The translations under genes and the position numbers were made by a program. The notes under the pieces were generated by a model. The model did no database searches, had not been told where the DNA came from, and was given only the letters and a program-made list of their open reading frames with translations. From an uncultured Roseibium sp. (lineage in GTDB: Bacteria; Pseudomonadota; Alphaproteobacteria; Rhizobiales; Stappiaceae), in NCBI RefSeq assembly GCF_947494555.1, contig NZ_CANLVF010000003.1, positions 124,001 to 188,000 on the forward strand: 64,000 bases of DNA, written 5' to 3'. Shown here one piece after another: positions 54,668 through 62,982 of this stretch (position 1 is the stretch's first letter; every line of letters begins with the position of its first letter).

Positions 54668-55666
54668 TTAGTTCGGGCAGGATTCGTCGGACATGTAGTC
54701 GTGAACGACGATTTCGCCGGTAATGATCTTCTGGCTTGCCTCTTCAACGGCTGCCTTCATCTCATCGTTGACGAGTTCCGCGTTGTTGTCGTCCAACGCC
54801 CAGTCGACGCCGCCTTCTTTAAGTCCGAGAACTTCGAAGCCGGAGGACCAGGTGTCGTTTTCGGCGTCTTCGAAGGCCTGGTAAACGGCAATGTCAACAC
54901 GCTTCAGCATGGATGTCAGAACGGAACCGGGATGCAGGCCGTTCTGGTTGCTGTCGACGCCGATGCCAAGCTTGCCGGCGTCCGCAGCGGCCTGAAGCAC
55001 GCCGATTCCGGTACCGCCGGCAGCGTGATAGACAACATCCGCGCCGCGGTCGAACTGGGATTTGGCGAGCTCGCCGCCTTTTACCGGGTCGTTCCAGGCC
55101 GCGCCCGTCGTGCCGGTCATGTTCTCAAAGATTTCAGCGTCCGGATTGGCAGCAGCAACACCTTGCTTATAGCCACAGGCGAACTTGCTGATCAGCGGAA
55201 TATCCATGCCGCCGACAAAACCGACTTTACCGGTTTCCGAAGCCATGGCCGCAAGCATGCCGACAATGTAGGAGCCTTCATGCTCCTTGAAGAGGATCGA
55301 GCGGACGTTCGGAAGGTCGACGACCATGTCGACGATCGCGAACTGGAGGTCCGGAAACTCCTTGGCGACTTTTTCAACGGCATTGGCCTGTGAGAAGCCG
55401 ATCGCAACGATCGGGTTCATGCCGCGCTTGGCGAAGTTGCGAAGCGCCTGCTCACGCTGGCTGTCGTTCTGGATTTCGAAGTCGCGGTATTCGATGCCGT
55501 AGTCCTCTTTGAACTTTTCAGCGCCGGAATAGGCGGCTTCGTTGAACGACTTGTCGAAGCGGCCACCGAGATCGTAAAGCACGGCCGGCTTGGTATCAGC
55601 CGTCGCGCTCACAACAGAAAAGGCCAGTCCGGCAAGCGCCGTGCCGATGGTAAGAAACTTTTTCAC
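54668..55666 (-). CDS. BMP-family nucleoside-binding protein 2
   Basis: A 332-residue paralogue of the adjacent binding protein, sharing DLGGRFDKSFNEAAYSGAEKF, GFVGGMDIPLISKFACGYKQG, HAAGGTGIGVLQAAAD and VDSNQNGLHPG. GTG at 55666 is preferred: a GGAGGA site lies 7 bp upstream and translation from it begins directly with a normal signal peptide (M/VKKFLTIGTALAG). The ATG at 55684 lies upstream of that site. Cys in FACGYKQG and DESCPN recur, as in its neighbour. Confidence 0.92.
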   Translation of the reverse strand: MKKFLTIGTALAGLAFSVVSATADTKPAVLYDLGGRFDKSFNEAAYSGAEKFKEDYGIEYRDFEIQNDSQREQALRNFAKRGMNPIVAIGFSQANAVEKVAKEFPDLQFAIVDMVVDLPNVRSILFKEHEGSYIVGMLAAMASETGKVGFVGGMDIPLISKFACGYKQGVAAANPDAEIFENMTGTTGAAWNDPVKGGELAKSQFDRGADVVYHAAGGTGIGVLQAAADAGKLGIGVDSNQNGLHPGSVLTSMLKRVDIAVYQAFEDAENDTWSSGFEVLGLKEGGVDWALDDNNAELVNDEMKAAVEEASQKIITGEIVVHDYMSDESCPN

Positions 55667-55736
55667 GTTTATGTCCTCCGACATGCGGGGGCCGTCTTAT
55701 CCTGACTGGCCCGTTTCCCCTCGTGACCCAGCCGCT

Positions 55737-56720
55737 TCATGCGGACTGTGCCAACTGCAATCCGACCCGTGCACTCAAAGCCCTCGCAAGGGTCTCGTCC
55801 GCCACCAGGTCGGTGATGACACCGGTACGCAATGCAGCAAGCGTGGCATCCACCTTGCTCTCACCACCCACCAGCGCAATAACGCGGCGCCCGCGCACTT
55901 CATCGAAGTGCAGTCCGACGGCGCAATCGCCGAGCGGATTGGGAACCAGTTTTCCTTCAATCGTCAAAAATCGGCCCATCAAATCACAGACCGCCCCGCA
56001 GGACATCAGTTCTTCCTGCTCCTGCTTCGAAATCATTCCGCGCTGAACCAGATGCCCCTCGTTCTCAACCGATCCCAGGCCGATCAGAAAAGCGTCGGAT
56101 TGACGGGCCCGCGCCATGAGGTCCTGCACGCTGCGCTGCGTCAGGAACATTGCCTTCTCGTCCCGGTTTTCCGCAAAATAGGGAACCGGCAGGTAGTAGC
56201 CGATACCACCGGTCCGCTCCTGCATCTTCTGGACAATATCATAAGGGTTTGCCGCAAGCGTTCGTGTGAGCGAACCGCATATGGACATGATTTCAAGATC
56301 GGGGCGAGCTGTTTTCGGCAGCGCCTCGACAGAGGCCGTCAGCGTTCTGCCCATCCCGACTCCCAGACGGGTGACGCTCGGACCGGTGAGCAGTCCCGTC
56401 AGGAATTGCGATGCCGACACAGAAATGGCGCGCAAAGCCGCCTCGTCGTCCCCGCCACCGAGATCGGGCGCAATGATGCAATTGGTAAGCCTGAAATGAC
56501 GGGAGAGTTCCTTTTCCAGCTGCAGGCATTCCATTGGACGGCCATCTATCTGGAACTTCACGTAACCGGATTTTTGAGCATGGGCGATCAGGCGGTGCAC
56601 TTTGGCGGGAGAAACACCCAGTTGAGTGGCGATTTCGCCCTGCGTGCGACCGCCCACGAAAGACAGCCAGGCCGCCCTGATGGCCATATAAGATGTCCAG
56701 TCGTCCTCACGCACCTGCAT
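55737..56720 (-). CDS. SorC/DeoR-type sugar-binding transcriptional regulator
   Basis: A 327-residue regulator and the first gene of the nucleoside operon. An N-terminal helix-turn-helix (RTQGEIATQLGVSPAKVHRLI, about residues 22-42) is followed by the SorC-type effector domain with VGMGRTLTASVEALP, SICGSLTRTLAANP and IGLGSVENEGHLVQRGMI. Ligands of the family are sugar phosphates, so deoxyribose-5-P or ribose-5-P is a plausible inducer. ATG at 56720 gives the usual family length; upstream in-frame starts extend it without homology. Confidence 0.9.
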   Translation of the reverse strand: MQVREDDWTSYMAIRAAWLSFVGGRTQGEIATQLGVSPAKVHRLIAHAQKSGYVKFQIDGRPMECLQLEKELSRHFRLTNCIIAPDLGGGDDEAALRAISVSASQFLTGLLTGPSVTRLGVGMGRTLTASVEALPKTARPDLEIMSICGSLTRTLAANPYDIVQKMQERTGGIGYYLPVPYFAENRDEKAMFLTQRSVQDLMARARQSDAFLIGLGSVENEGHLVQRGMISKQEQEELMSCGAVCDLMGRFLTIEGKLVPNPLGDCAVGLHFDEVRGRRVIALVGGESKVDATLAALRTGVITDLVADETLARALSARVGLQLAQSA

Positions 56721-57272
56721 TTGCGTCGACACCTTCCCATCGGGTCCGCCTGAAAACCGGCACAACCCAGCCAACGATTCGCAGCCCCTCCCGGGAGCTT
56801 TTCTTTGTCGTGCGCCCATTTCGCAATTTGCGCCGAAAAATTCTTCACCTAGTGAGAATTTATTCAGATCATGACCAGCACCGGCGCTTTCGTCAACTAA
56901 AAAAACACCTGAATTTTGGGCAAGTTGCTGCTTTTCGGGGCAGTTGCCAATAAATTTGCGCCAAAGCCCAGGCGGCAAAAATTGCCTCTCGATGTCAGAA
57001 ATGTGACGTCGTTAGGCAAATTTTGCCTAGTAATCCGGCATTTATTTCCTATCTGTGGAATATACGCACTCCGTGCGCATTTGATTTTGCCAGATAAATT
57101 CATTTCAGCTACGTTTGGCACGTAGCTTGCTAAGTAAATTCTCAAGCTAACCCAGGGCCTTTCTAATGCCTTCGTAGAAATCACAGGGATCAAAAAGACG
57201 AGCAATAGCAAAACAAAATAAAAATGGGGAGACGTGGCACCACGGTCGAAAGGCCGAAATAAGGAGAAAACC
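56721..57272. promoter_or_regulatory. Divergent regulatory spacer with repeated GGCAA/TTGCC dyads
   Basis: AT-rich 550 bp between the SorC-type regulator and the DUF1194 gene. No gene supported. Dyads: GGCAAGTTGC (56919-56928), GGCAGTTGCC (56940-56949 region), GGCAAAAATTGCC (56974-56986) and GGCAAATTTTGCC (57015-57027, extended to TAGGCAAA-t-TTTGCCTA at 57013-57029). They are good candidates for operators of the adjacent regulator, though the last two are about 250-300 bp from its start. Confidence 0.5.
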
Positions 57273-58127
57273 ATGCGTCTCGACATAACAAAAGTCTGTG
57301 CACAGACAGTAACAAAACGACTGTCCATTCTAGGAGCAGCCATACTGCTCACCACCGCGGCCGCCGAGGCACGCGATTACCGGCCGGCTTTGCCCGTGGC
57401 CGCGAACTTTACCTACGATCCGGCCAATGAAGTGGACGTCGAACTCGTCCTGGCTGTCGACATCTCCCAATCCATGGACACCGAAGAACAGGAAATCCAG
57501 CGCGCAGGGTATGTGGCAGCCCTGACGTCGCGCGAATTCCTTGATGCGATCCAGGTCGGCCCGATCGGCCGTGTTGCGGTGACCTACATGGAGTGGGGCG
57601 GTGTTGACGAGCATTTCATCGTTGCCGACTGGACAATTGTCCAGGATTCGACCTCAGCTTCCCATTTCGCATCGAAAATCGCCGAAGCTCCGCTACGGCA
57701 GGTGCAGCGGACATCGATTGCGTCCGCTCTGCAGAAGTCTGTCGAACTGGTCGAGACCAACCAGTATATGGGCTTGCGCCGGGTCATCGACATATCGGGT
57801 GACGGACCGAACAATCAGGGTGGCTCCGTAACGGAAATGCGCGACCGGATGATTGCCGCCGGCGTCACCATCAACGGACTTCCGTTGATGATGAAATCGA
57901 ACAAGAACACATGGCAGGCCATGCTCAATCTTGACCACTATTACGAAGATTGCGTGATCGGCGGCCCAGGTTCCTTTGCAATTCCCGTTCGGTCGAAAGA
58001 AGGGTTCGCCGACGCGATCCGGATGAAACTGGTTCTGGAAATAGCCGGTCTTCACCTCAATGAACCTGATCCTTACTTTCAGCGCGTTTCAGCACGCGAA
58101 CCGGTGAGGTGTAACCTTTTCGACTGA
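57273..58127 (+). CDS. DUF1194 secreted von Willebrand factor A-like protein
   Basis: A 284-residue exported protein. A signal peptide (cleavage near AEARD) precedes a vWA-like domain with the metal-ion-dependent adhesion motif AVDISQSMD (D-x-S-x-S), a Thr site in QRTSIASAL and ISGDGPNNQGG. The family is called DUF1194 and has no established function. ATG at 57273 follows AAGGAGA. It is divergent from the nucleoside operon and terminated by a strong hairpin. Confidence 0.88.
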   Translation: MRLDITKVCAQTVTKRLSILGAAILLTTAAAEARDYRPALPVAANFTYDPANEVDVELVLAVDISQSMDTEEQEIQRAGYVAALTSREFLDAIQVGPIGRVAVTYMEWGGVDEHFIVADWTIVQDSTSASHFASKIAEAPLRQVQRTSIASALQKSVELVETNQYMGLRRVIDISGDGPNNQGGSVTEMRDRMIAAGVTINGLPLMMKSNKNTWQAMLNLDHYYEDCVIGGPGSFAIPVRSKEGFADAIRMKLVLEIAGLHLNEPDPYFQRVSAREPVRCNLFD

Positions 58128-58154
58128 TCAAGGAATGTCTTTCTCCTTATAACC

Positions 58155-58188
58155 TGCCGCGCTTCGGACGGGAGCGCGGCATTTTTTT
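58155..58188 (+). terminator. Intrinsic terminator after the DUF1194 gene
   Basis: TGCCGCGCT (58155-58163) pairs with AGCGCGGCA (58173-58181), followed by seven T residues. Confidence 0.9.
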
Positions 58189-58309
58189 GTGAAGCTTAAA
58201 AAATGCGCGGAATTTCCGGTTTCCGGCAAGATCCGGCGCATCACCCTTTGCGCCTGCCACTCTTTGGGGCTAATAACCTTCCCGCTGCCCGTCTCAAAGA
58301 GGATCCACA

Positions 58310-58735
58310 ATGCCAGCCAATCCAACCCTCGCACTCGTTGCGCACGACGCCAAGAAAGATGCGATGGTGGAGTTTGCAACGCGTCATCGGGAAAAACTGG
58401 CTTCGTTTGATCTGGTTGGAACCGGCACGACCGGCGGCCGTGTTCTGGATGCCTGTCCGGAGCTGTCTCTCGCCCGGCTGAAAAGCGGACCGCTTGGCGG
58501 CGATCAACAACTGGGCGCCATGATTGCCGAGGGCCGTCTGCAGGGTCTCTTCTTCTTTGTCGATCCGCTGTCACCACTGCCGCATGATGTCGACGTCAAG
58601 GCCCTGATGCGCCTGGCTCTCGTTTACGACATTCCAATGGCTCTCAACGAATCCACGGCAGACATTCTTCTCAGATCCGCCCGATTGCAGGGTCTTCAAA
58701 CAACCTCGGATACGCCGGAGGTTGGATCGGCCTGA
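58310..58735 (+). CDS. mgsA: Methylglyoxal synthase
   Basis: A 141-residue enzyme converting dihydroxyacetone phosphate to methylglyoxal plus phosphate. Visible motifs are [18 protein letters not shown] (phosphate loop), [14 protein letters not shown] with the catalytic Asp and [18 protein letters not shown]. An AAAGAGGA site precedes ATG 58310. It is followed after 2 bp by glucokinase, so glucose activation and the methylglyoxal bypass are encoded together. Confidence 0.95.
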   Translation: MPANPTLALVAHDAKKDAMVEFATRHREKLASFDLVGTGTTGGRVLDACPELSLARLKSGPLGGDQQLGAMIAEGRLQGLFFFVDPLSPLPHDVDVKALMRLALVYDIPMALNESTADILLRSARLQGLQTTSDTPEVGSA

Positions 58736-58737
58736 TC

Positions 58738-59778
58738 ATGAGTTTCTCCGAACGCTCCACGACCTTTGCCTATCCTGTTCTGGTGGCCGATATTGGCGGG
58801 ACCAATGCCCGCTTTGCGCTGGTCGACGACAGCAATGCCGCAACGCGCATGTGCGGCAAGACCGCAACTGCGGGTCATGCCGACATTTCGTCTGCCATTC
58901 GTGAGGTTGTTCTTCCGGAAACGGAGACAAGACCTCGGACCGCCATCATTGCCGTCGCCGGACCGGTGACGGGCGATGCCATCCCCCTGACGAATGCGGC
59001 CTGGGTTATCGAGCCGTTGAAAATGATCGCCGATCTCGGGCTGGAGCAGGTCATCGTCCTGAACGATTTCGAAGCCCAGGCGTTGGCTCTGCCCGGATAT
59101 GACGGATCGGACATTGAGCAGGTCGGCAGCGGAGCCGTTCGTGCAAACAGCGCGAAATTCGTTTTGGGACCGGGCACCGGGCTCGGTGCTGCGGCAATGA
59201 TCTTTGCAGCCGGCACCTGGATACCGGTACCGGGAGAAGGCGGTCATGTTGAACTTGGTCCGGTAACACCTGAAGATGTCGATATCTGGCCCCATATCGA
59301 GCGGTTCGGAGGCCGTATCGGAGCAGAGCAGCTGCTCAGCGGAACGGGAATGCCGAGGCTTGCCAGAGCGGTGGGCACCTGGATGAAAGCCGAACGGTCC
59401 TTCGAAACACCTGCCAGCATTACGCAGGCCGCCGACGACAATGATCCCGTCGCGGTCAAGACACTGGAAGTGTTTGCCCGCAGCCTCGGCCGCGTCGCGG
59501 GGGATTGCGCGCTAACAGTCCTTGCGCGGGGCGGCGTCTACCTGACCGGCGGCATCACACCCAGGATCACGCGCTTTCTGCAGGATGGCGGGTTCAGGTC
59601 GGCCTTTGAAGCCAAGGCGCCACATGAAACCCTGATGGCAAAGATACCGACCTTTATCGTCCGCCATCCCGACCCCGCGCTCGAGGGACTTGCCTCTTAT
59701 GCAAGAGATCCGCAAGCATTTGCGGTTGACCTTCAGGGGCGCCAATGGATGGCGGATCTCCCGACCGCAAAAAGGTGA
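58738..59778 (+). CDS. glk: Glucokinase
   Basis: A 346-residue ROK-unrelated, proteobacterial-type glucokinase (Glk family). The phosphate-binding motif LVADIGGTNARFAL opens the protein, then IAVAGPVTGD, VLNDFEAQALA with the catalytic Asp, the GPGTGLGAA motif and GEGGHVELGP. The ending KIPTFIVRHPDPALEGL is typical. Coupled to mgsA upstream and overlapping or abutting hrpB downstream. Confidence 0.95.
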   Translation: MSFSERSTTFAYPVLVADIGGTNARFALVDDSNAATRMCGKTATAGHADISSAIREVVLPETETRPRTAIIAVAGPVTGDAIPLTNAAWVIEPLKMIADLGLEQVIVLNDFEAQALALPGYDGSDIEQVGSGAVRANSAKFVLGPGTGLGAAAMIFAAGTWIPVPGEGGHVELGPVTPEDVDIWPHIERFGGRIGAEQLLSGTGMPRLARAVGTWMKAERSFETPASITQAADDNDPVAVKTLEVFARSLGRVAGDCALTVLARGGVYLTGGITPRITRFLQDGGFRSAFEAKAPHETLMAKIPTFIVRHPDPALEGLASYARDPQAFAVDLQGRQWMADLPTAKR

Positions 59779-59789
59779 CGCTGCCGGCC

Positions 59790-62273
59790 ATGTCTGCGCC
59801 ACGCACCTTCGGATCTCCTCTCCCGATCGATGCCGTCCTGCCGGAGCTTTTGACGACGCTTGACGCGCATTCGAATGCGGTTTTGGTTGCTGCTCCGGGA
59901 GCCGGAAAGACGACGCGCGTCCCGCTAGCGCTTCTTGATGCAAACTGGCGCAAGGACGGCAAGATACTGGTGCTGGAGCCGCGCCGCCTTGCAGCACGTG
60001 CCGCGGCAAGGCGCATGGCAAGCGAACTCGGTGAACGGCCCGGCGAAACTGTCGGATACCGGGTACGCATGGAGAGCAAGGTCAGTGCGAAGACCCGGAT
60101 CGAAGTGATCACGGAAGGCGTTTTCACGCGGCTTATACTTGATGACCCTGAACTTTCAGGCATTGCCGCAATACTCTTCGACGAATTTCACGAAAGGAGC
60201 CTGGAAGGCGATCTCGGTCTTGCCCTTGCCCTTGATGTGCAATCAGCGCTGCGCGAAGACCTGCGCCTTGTCCCGATGTCTGCAACGCTGGATGCCGCGG
60301 GAATTTCAAAACTGCTCGGGGATGCGCCGGTCCTGGAAAGCAAAGGGCGCAGCTTCGAAGTGGAAACAAAGTATCTGGGCCGGGACCCGAAGGAGCGTAT
60401 TGAACCGCAGATTTTCCGCGCAATTCGACAAGCTCTGACAGAAGAGAGCGGCTCGCTGCTGGTCTTTCTTCCCGGTCAGGGTGAAATCAGACGCACGGCG
60501 GACCTCCTCTCCGGCAAAGTGCCTGCGAGCTGCGTTATCGCGCCGCTCTATGGTGGTCTTGACGCCAGGGCTCAAGACGCTGCCATCCGGCCAGCTGAGC
60601 CCGGGACCCGAAAAATCGTCCTGGCGAGCGCGATTGCACAGACATCGCTGACGATCGAAGGCGTTCGTGTGGTGATCGACAGCGGTCTTGCACGTGTTCC
60701 CAGGTTCGAACCGCAGACAGGGCTGACACGCCTTGAAACCGTTCGCGTGTCCCGCGCTTCGGCGGACCAGCGGCGCGGGCGTGCAGGCAGGACGGAGCCG
60801 GGGGTCTGCTACCGGCTGTGGGATGAAGCACAGACCGTGGCACTGCCGGCAAGCGAAACACCTGAAATCCTGGAAGCAGACCTTACCGGACTGGTTCTGG
60901 ACCTCGCGTCCTGGGGCACTTCCGATCCGCACAGCCTGGCGTTTGCGAACCCGCCACCGGCGGCTGCCTGGAAAGAGGCCACCTCGCTCCTTGAAGATCT
61001 GCATGCGCTTGATGCGAACGGCCACCTGACCTCACAGGGCAAAAAGCTGTCGAAGCTTCCGCTTCACCCGCGGCTGGCGCATATGATGATTGAAGGGTCC
61101 GACCGGAATCTTGGCTCCACCGCTGCCCAGATCGCGCTTCTTCTGTCGGAACCCGGCCTGGGCGGCCGCGATCCGGATCTGCGCGCAAGGCTTCGAAATC
61201 TTCAGAACGACAAGAGCCAGCGAGCCCGGGATGGCCGTGCGCTGGCCCAGAAGTGGCTCCGCCAGGCAGGTGGCGGCGAAACAAGAATCGACACCGAAAG
61301 CGCCGGCCTGTTGCTTGCACTTGCCTATCCGGACCGTGTTGCCCAGGCGCGCGGTCAAACGGGACGGTTCCGCCTTGCCAACGGGCGCGGCGCTGAACTT
61401 GACCGTGAGCACGCGCTTTCTGGTGAAGCCTTCCTGACCGTTGCCGATATCCAGGGCAAGGCTGCCAGCGGCCGTATCCAGCTGTGCGCGCCGATTTCGC
61501 GCGATGACATCGAAGAGCTTTTCGCTGACGCCATCCTTGAAGAGGACGAGGTGCAGCTCACCGGCGACGGTGTTCTGAAGGCCCGCCGCGTCACCCGCTA
61601 CAAGGCCGTCGAGCTTCAATCTGTTGCGATCAAATCTGCCAATCCTGCGGCGGTAGAAAAGGCGCTGGTCAGTGAAATCAGACGGCGTGGCATCTCGCGT
61701 TTGCCGTGGAGCAAGGATCAGCTGCGATTACGCAGGCGTGTGGCCTATGTCCGGGAAAACGGCGCAGAAGACCTTGCCGATCTGACAGACGACACTCTTA
61801 ACGACACGCTCGAAACCTGGCTGCAGCCCTATCTTTCCGGCCTGACCAGCGTTACCGCTGTCGATGCCGCGCTGCTTGGCAATGCGCTGGCCGGCCTTCT
61901 GCCCTACGATGCTTCTGCAAGGCTCGACACACTTGCCCCGTCCCATTTCACTGCCCCGACAGGCAGCAGGATACCGATCGACTATGGCGCGGCCGCAGGA
62001 CCGACATTGTCTGTCCGCGTGCAGGAACTGTTCGGCCTGAGCGATCATCCGAGCGTTTGCGAGGGAAAACTGCCGCTTATCCTGGAACTGCTATCGCCCG
62101 CGCAGCGCCCTATCCAGATCACCAGGGACCTGCCCGGCTTCTGGGCGGGCTCCTGGGCGGACGTGAAGGCGGACATGAAAGGCCGCTATCCCAAACATCC
62201 CTGGCCGGACGATCCGACAGAAGCGGAAGCAACCCGGCGTGCGAAACCAAGGGGCGGAAAACCTCAAGACTGA
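59790..62273 (+). CDS. hrpB: ATP-dependent helicase HrpB
   Basis: An 827-residue DEAH-box helicase. Motif I is AAPGAGKTTRVP, motif II DEFH in ILFDEFHERSLEGDLG, motif III MSATLD, motif V near SAIAQTSLTIEGVRVVIDSG and motif [14 protein letters not shown]. The C-terminal HrpB domain includes FWAGSWADVKADMKGRYPKHPWPDDP. ATG at 59790 (MSAPRTFG) is used; an ATG at 59745, inside the end of glk and after AGGGG, would add 15 residues. Biological substrate of HrpB is unclear. Confidence 0.93.
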   Translation: MSAPRTFGSPLPIDAVLPELLTTLDAHSNAVLVAAPGAGKTTRVPLALLDANWRKDGKILVLEPRRLAARAAARRMASELGERPGETVGYRVRMESKVSAKTRIEVITEGVFTRLILDDPELSGIAAILFDEFHERSLEGDLGLALALDVQSALREDLRLVPMSATLDAAGISKLLGDAPVLESKGRSFEVETKYLGRDPKERIEPQIFRAIRQALTEESGSLLVFLPGQGEIRRTADLLSGKVPASCVIAPLYGGLDARAQDAAIRPAEPGTRKIVLASAIAQTSLTIEGVRVVIDSGLARVPRFEPQTGLTRLETVRVSRASADQRRGRAGRTEPGVCYRLWDEAQTVALPASETPEILEADLTGLVLDLASWGTSDPHSLAFANPPPAAAWKEATSLLEDLHALDANGHLTSQGKKLSKLPLHPRLAHMMIEGSDRNLGSTAAQIALLLSEPGLGGRDPDLRARLRNLQNDKSQRARDGRALAQKWLRQAGGGETRIDTESAGLLLALAYPDRVAQARGQTGRFRLANGRGAELDREHALSGEAFLTVADIQGKAASGRIQLCAPISRDDIEELFADAILEEDEVQLTGDGVLKARRVTRYKAVELQSVAIKSANPAAVEKALVSEIRRRGISRLPWSKDQLRLRRRVAYVRENGAEDLADLTDDTLNDTLETWLQPYLSGLTSVTAVDAALLGNALAGLLPYDASARLDTLAPSHFTAPTGSRIPIDYGAAAGPTLSVRVQELFGLSDHPSVCEGKLPLILELLSPAQRPIQITRDLPGFWAGSWADVKADMKGRYPKHPWPDDPTEAEATRRAKPRGGKPQD

Positions 62274-62304
62274 GAGTTTCAGAGATCGCGCTAAAGCTCT
62301 CCCT

Positions 62305-62565
62305 CGTCATCCCGGACACCGCGAAGCGGAGATCCGGGATCGGTGAACCTCGGTGTCTCTTCCATGATCAGGAGCACACGAGCTCCCCGATCCCGGCGCG
62401 CGCACTGCTTGGCCGGGATGACGATGGAGAGTTTGGGAGCGATCATCTTTTTTCCGATGCCGCTAAGTCCTCTTTAGGTGTCCGAGGAGGCGAAGCGGGT
62501 GGCACTGTCACCGAAGACGACATTGTTGGACAGAACTACCTCTTCCAAAGCAAAAACCCCTCCGT
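62305..62565. repeat. Tandem repeat copy 1 (palindromes plus putA 3'-tail)
   Basis: A 261-bp unit beginning CGTCATCCCGG, with ATCCCGGA/TCCGGGAT (62309-62340) and ATCCCGGC/GCCGGGAT dyads near 62390-62420, and ending in a remnant of the putA 3' end (62474-62557). Copy 2 starts at 62566. Confidence 0.85.
62474..62557 (-). pseudogene. Duplicated putA 3'-end fragment, copy 1
   Basis: Minus-strand codons read VFALEEVVLSNNVVFGDSAT then RFASSDT and stop. Aligned without gaps to the last 27 residues of PutA in this window, 12 positions match, including FALE, VV and the terminal SD. It shares 21 of 27 with copy 2. Confidence 0.7.
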
Positions 62566-62813
62566 CGTCATCCCGGACGAAGCGGAGCGGAGAGCCTCGG
62601 AGTCTCTTCCATGATCTTGAGCGCGCGGGCTCCCCTATCCCGGCTCGCGCGTTGCTTGGCCGGGATGACGATGGAGAGTTTGTGGGCGATTGTCGTACTT
62701 TTGATGCGGCTCAGTCCTTTTTTAGGTGTCCGAGGCGGCGAAGCCGGTGGCACTGTCACCAAAGGCGACAATGTTGAACAGAACTACCTTTTCCAGAGCA
62801 AACACCCCTTTGT
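62566..62813. repeat. Tandem repeat copy 2 (palindromes plus putA 3'-tail)
   Basis: A 248-bp unit arranged like copy 1: CGTCATCCCGGAC..., ATCCCGGC/GCCGGGAT palindrome near 62637-62667, GATGCGGCTCAG, then the putA-tail remnant at 62722-62805. Confidence 0.85.
62722..62805 (-). pseudogene. Duplicated putA 3'-end fragment, copy 2
   Basis: Minus-strand codons read VFALEKVVLFNIVAFGDSAT then GFAASDT and stop. It matches 14 of the last 27 PutA residues, with FALE, VV, N, A, G and AASD in register, and no stop inside. Confidence 0.75.
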
Positions 62814-62982
62814 CGTCGTCCCGGACGAAGCGGAGCGGAGATCCGGGACCGGAGAGCCTCGGAGGCTCTTCTGAGAGATTGACCAAACGAACTCCCCGAT
62901 CCCGGCTCACGCGTTGCTTGGCCGGGATGACGATGGAGGGGCTTGTGGGCGATTGTCGTACTTTTGATGCGGCTCAGTTTCT
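62814..62982. repeat. Tandem repeat copy 3, joined to the genuine putA 3' end
   Basis: Begins CGTCGTCCCGG, keeps the palindromes (TCCCGG/CCGGGA near 62818-62848 and ATCCCGGC/GCCGGGAT near 62900-62928) and GATGCGGCTCAG, and then runs directly into the real putA stop codon (62983-62985). Confidence 0.85.

Noticed and set aside
62305..62982. Repeated units considered as a CRISPR array or minisatellite
   Set aside because: Units are about 250 bp, lack short constant repeats with unique spacers and contain a putA-derived segment, so they are tandem duplications with palindromes.
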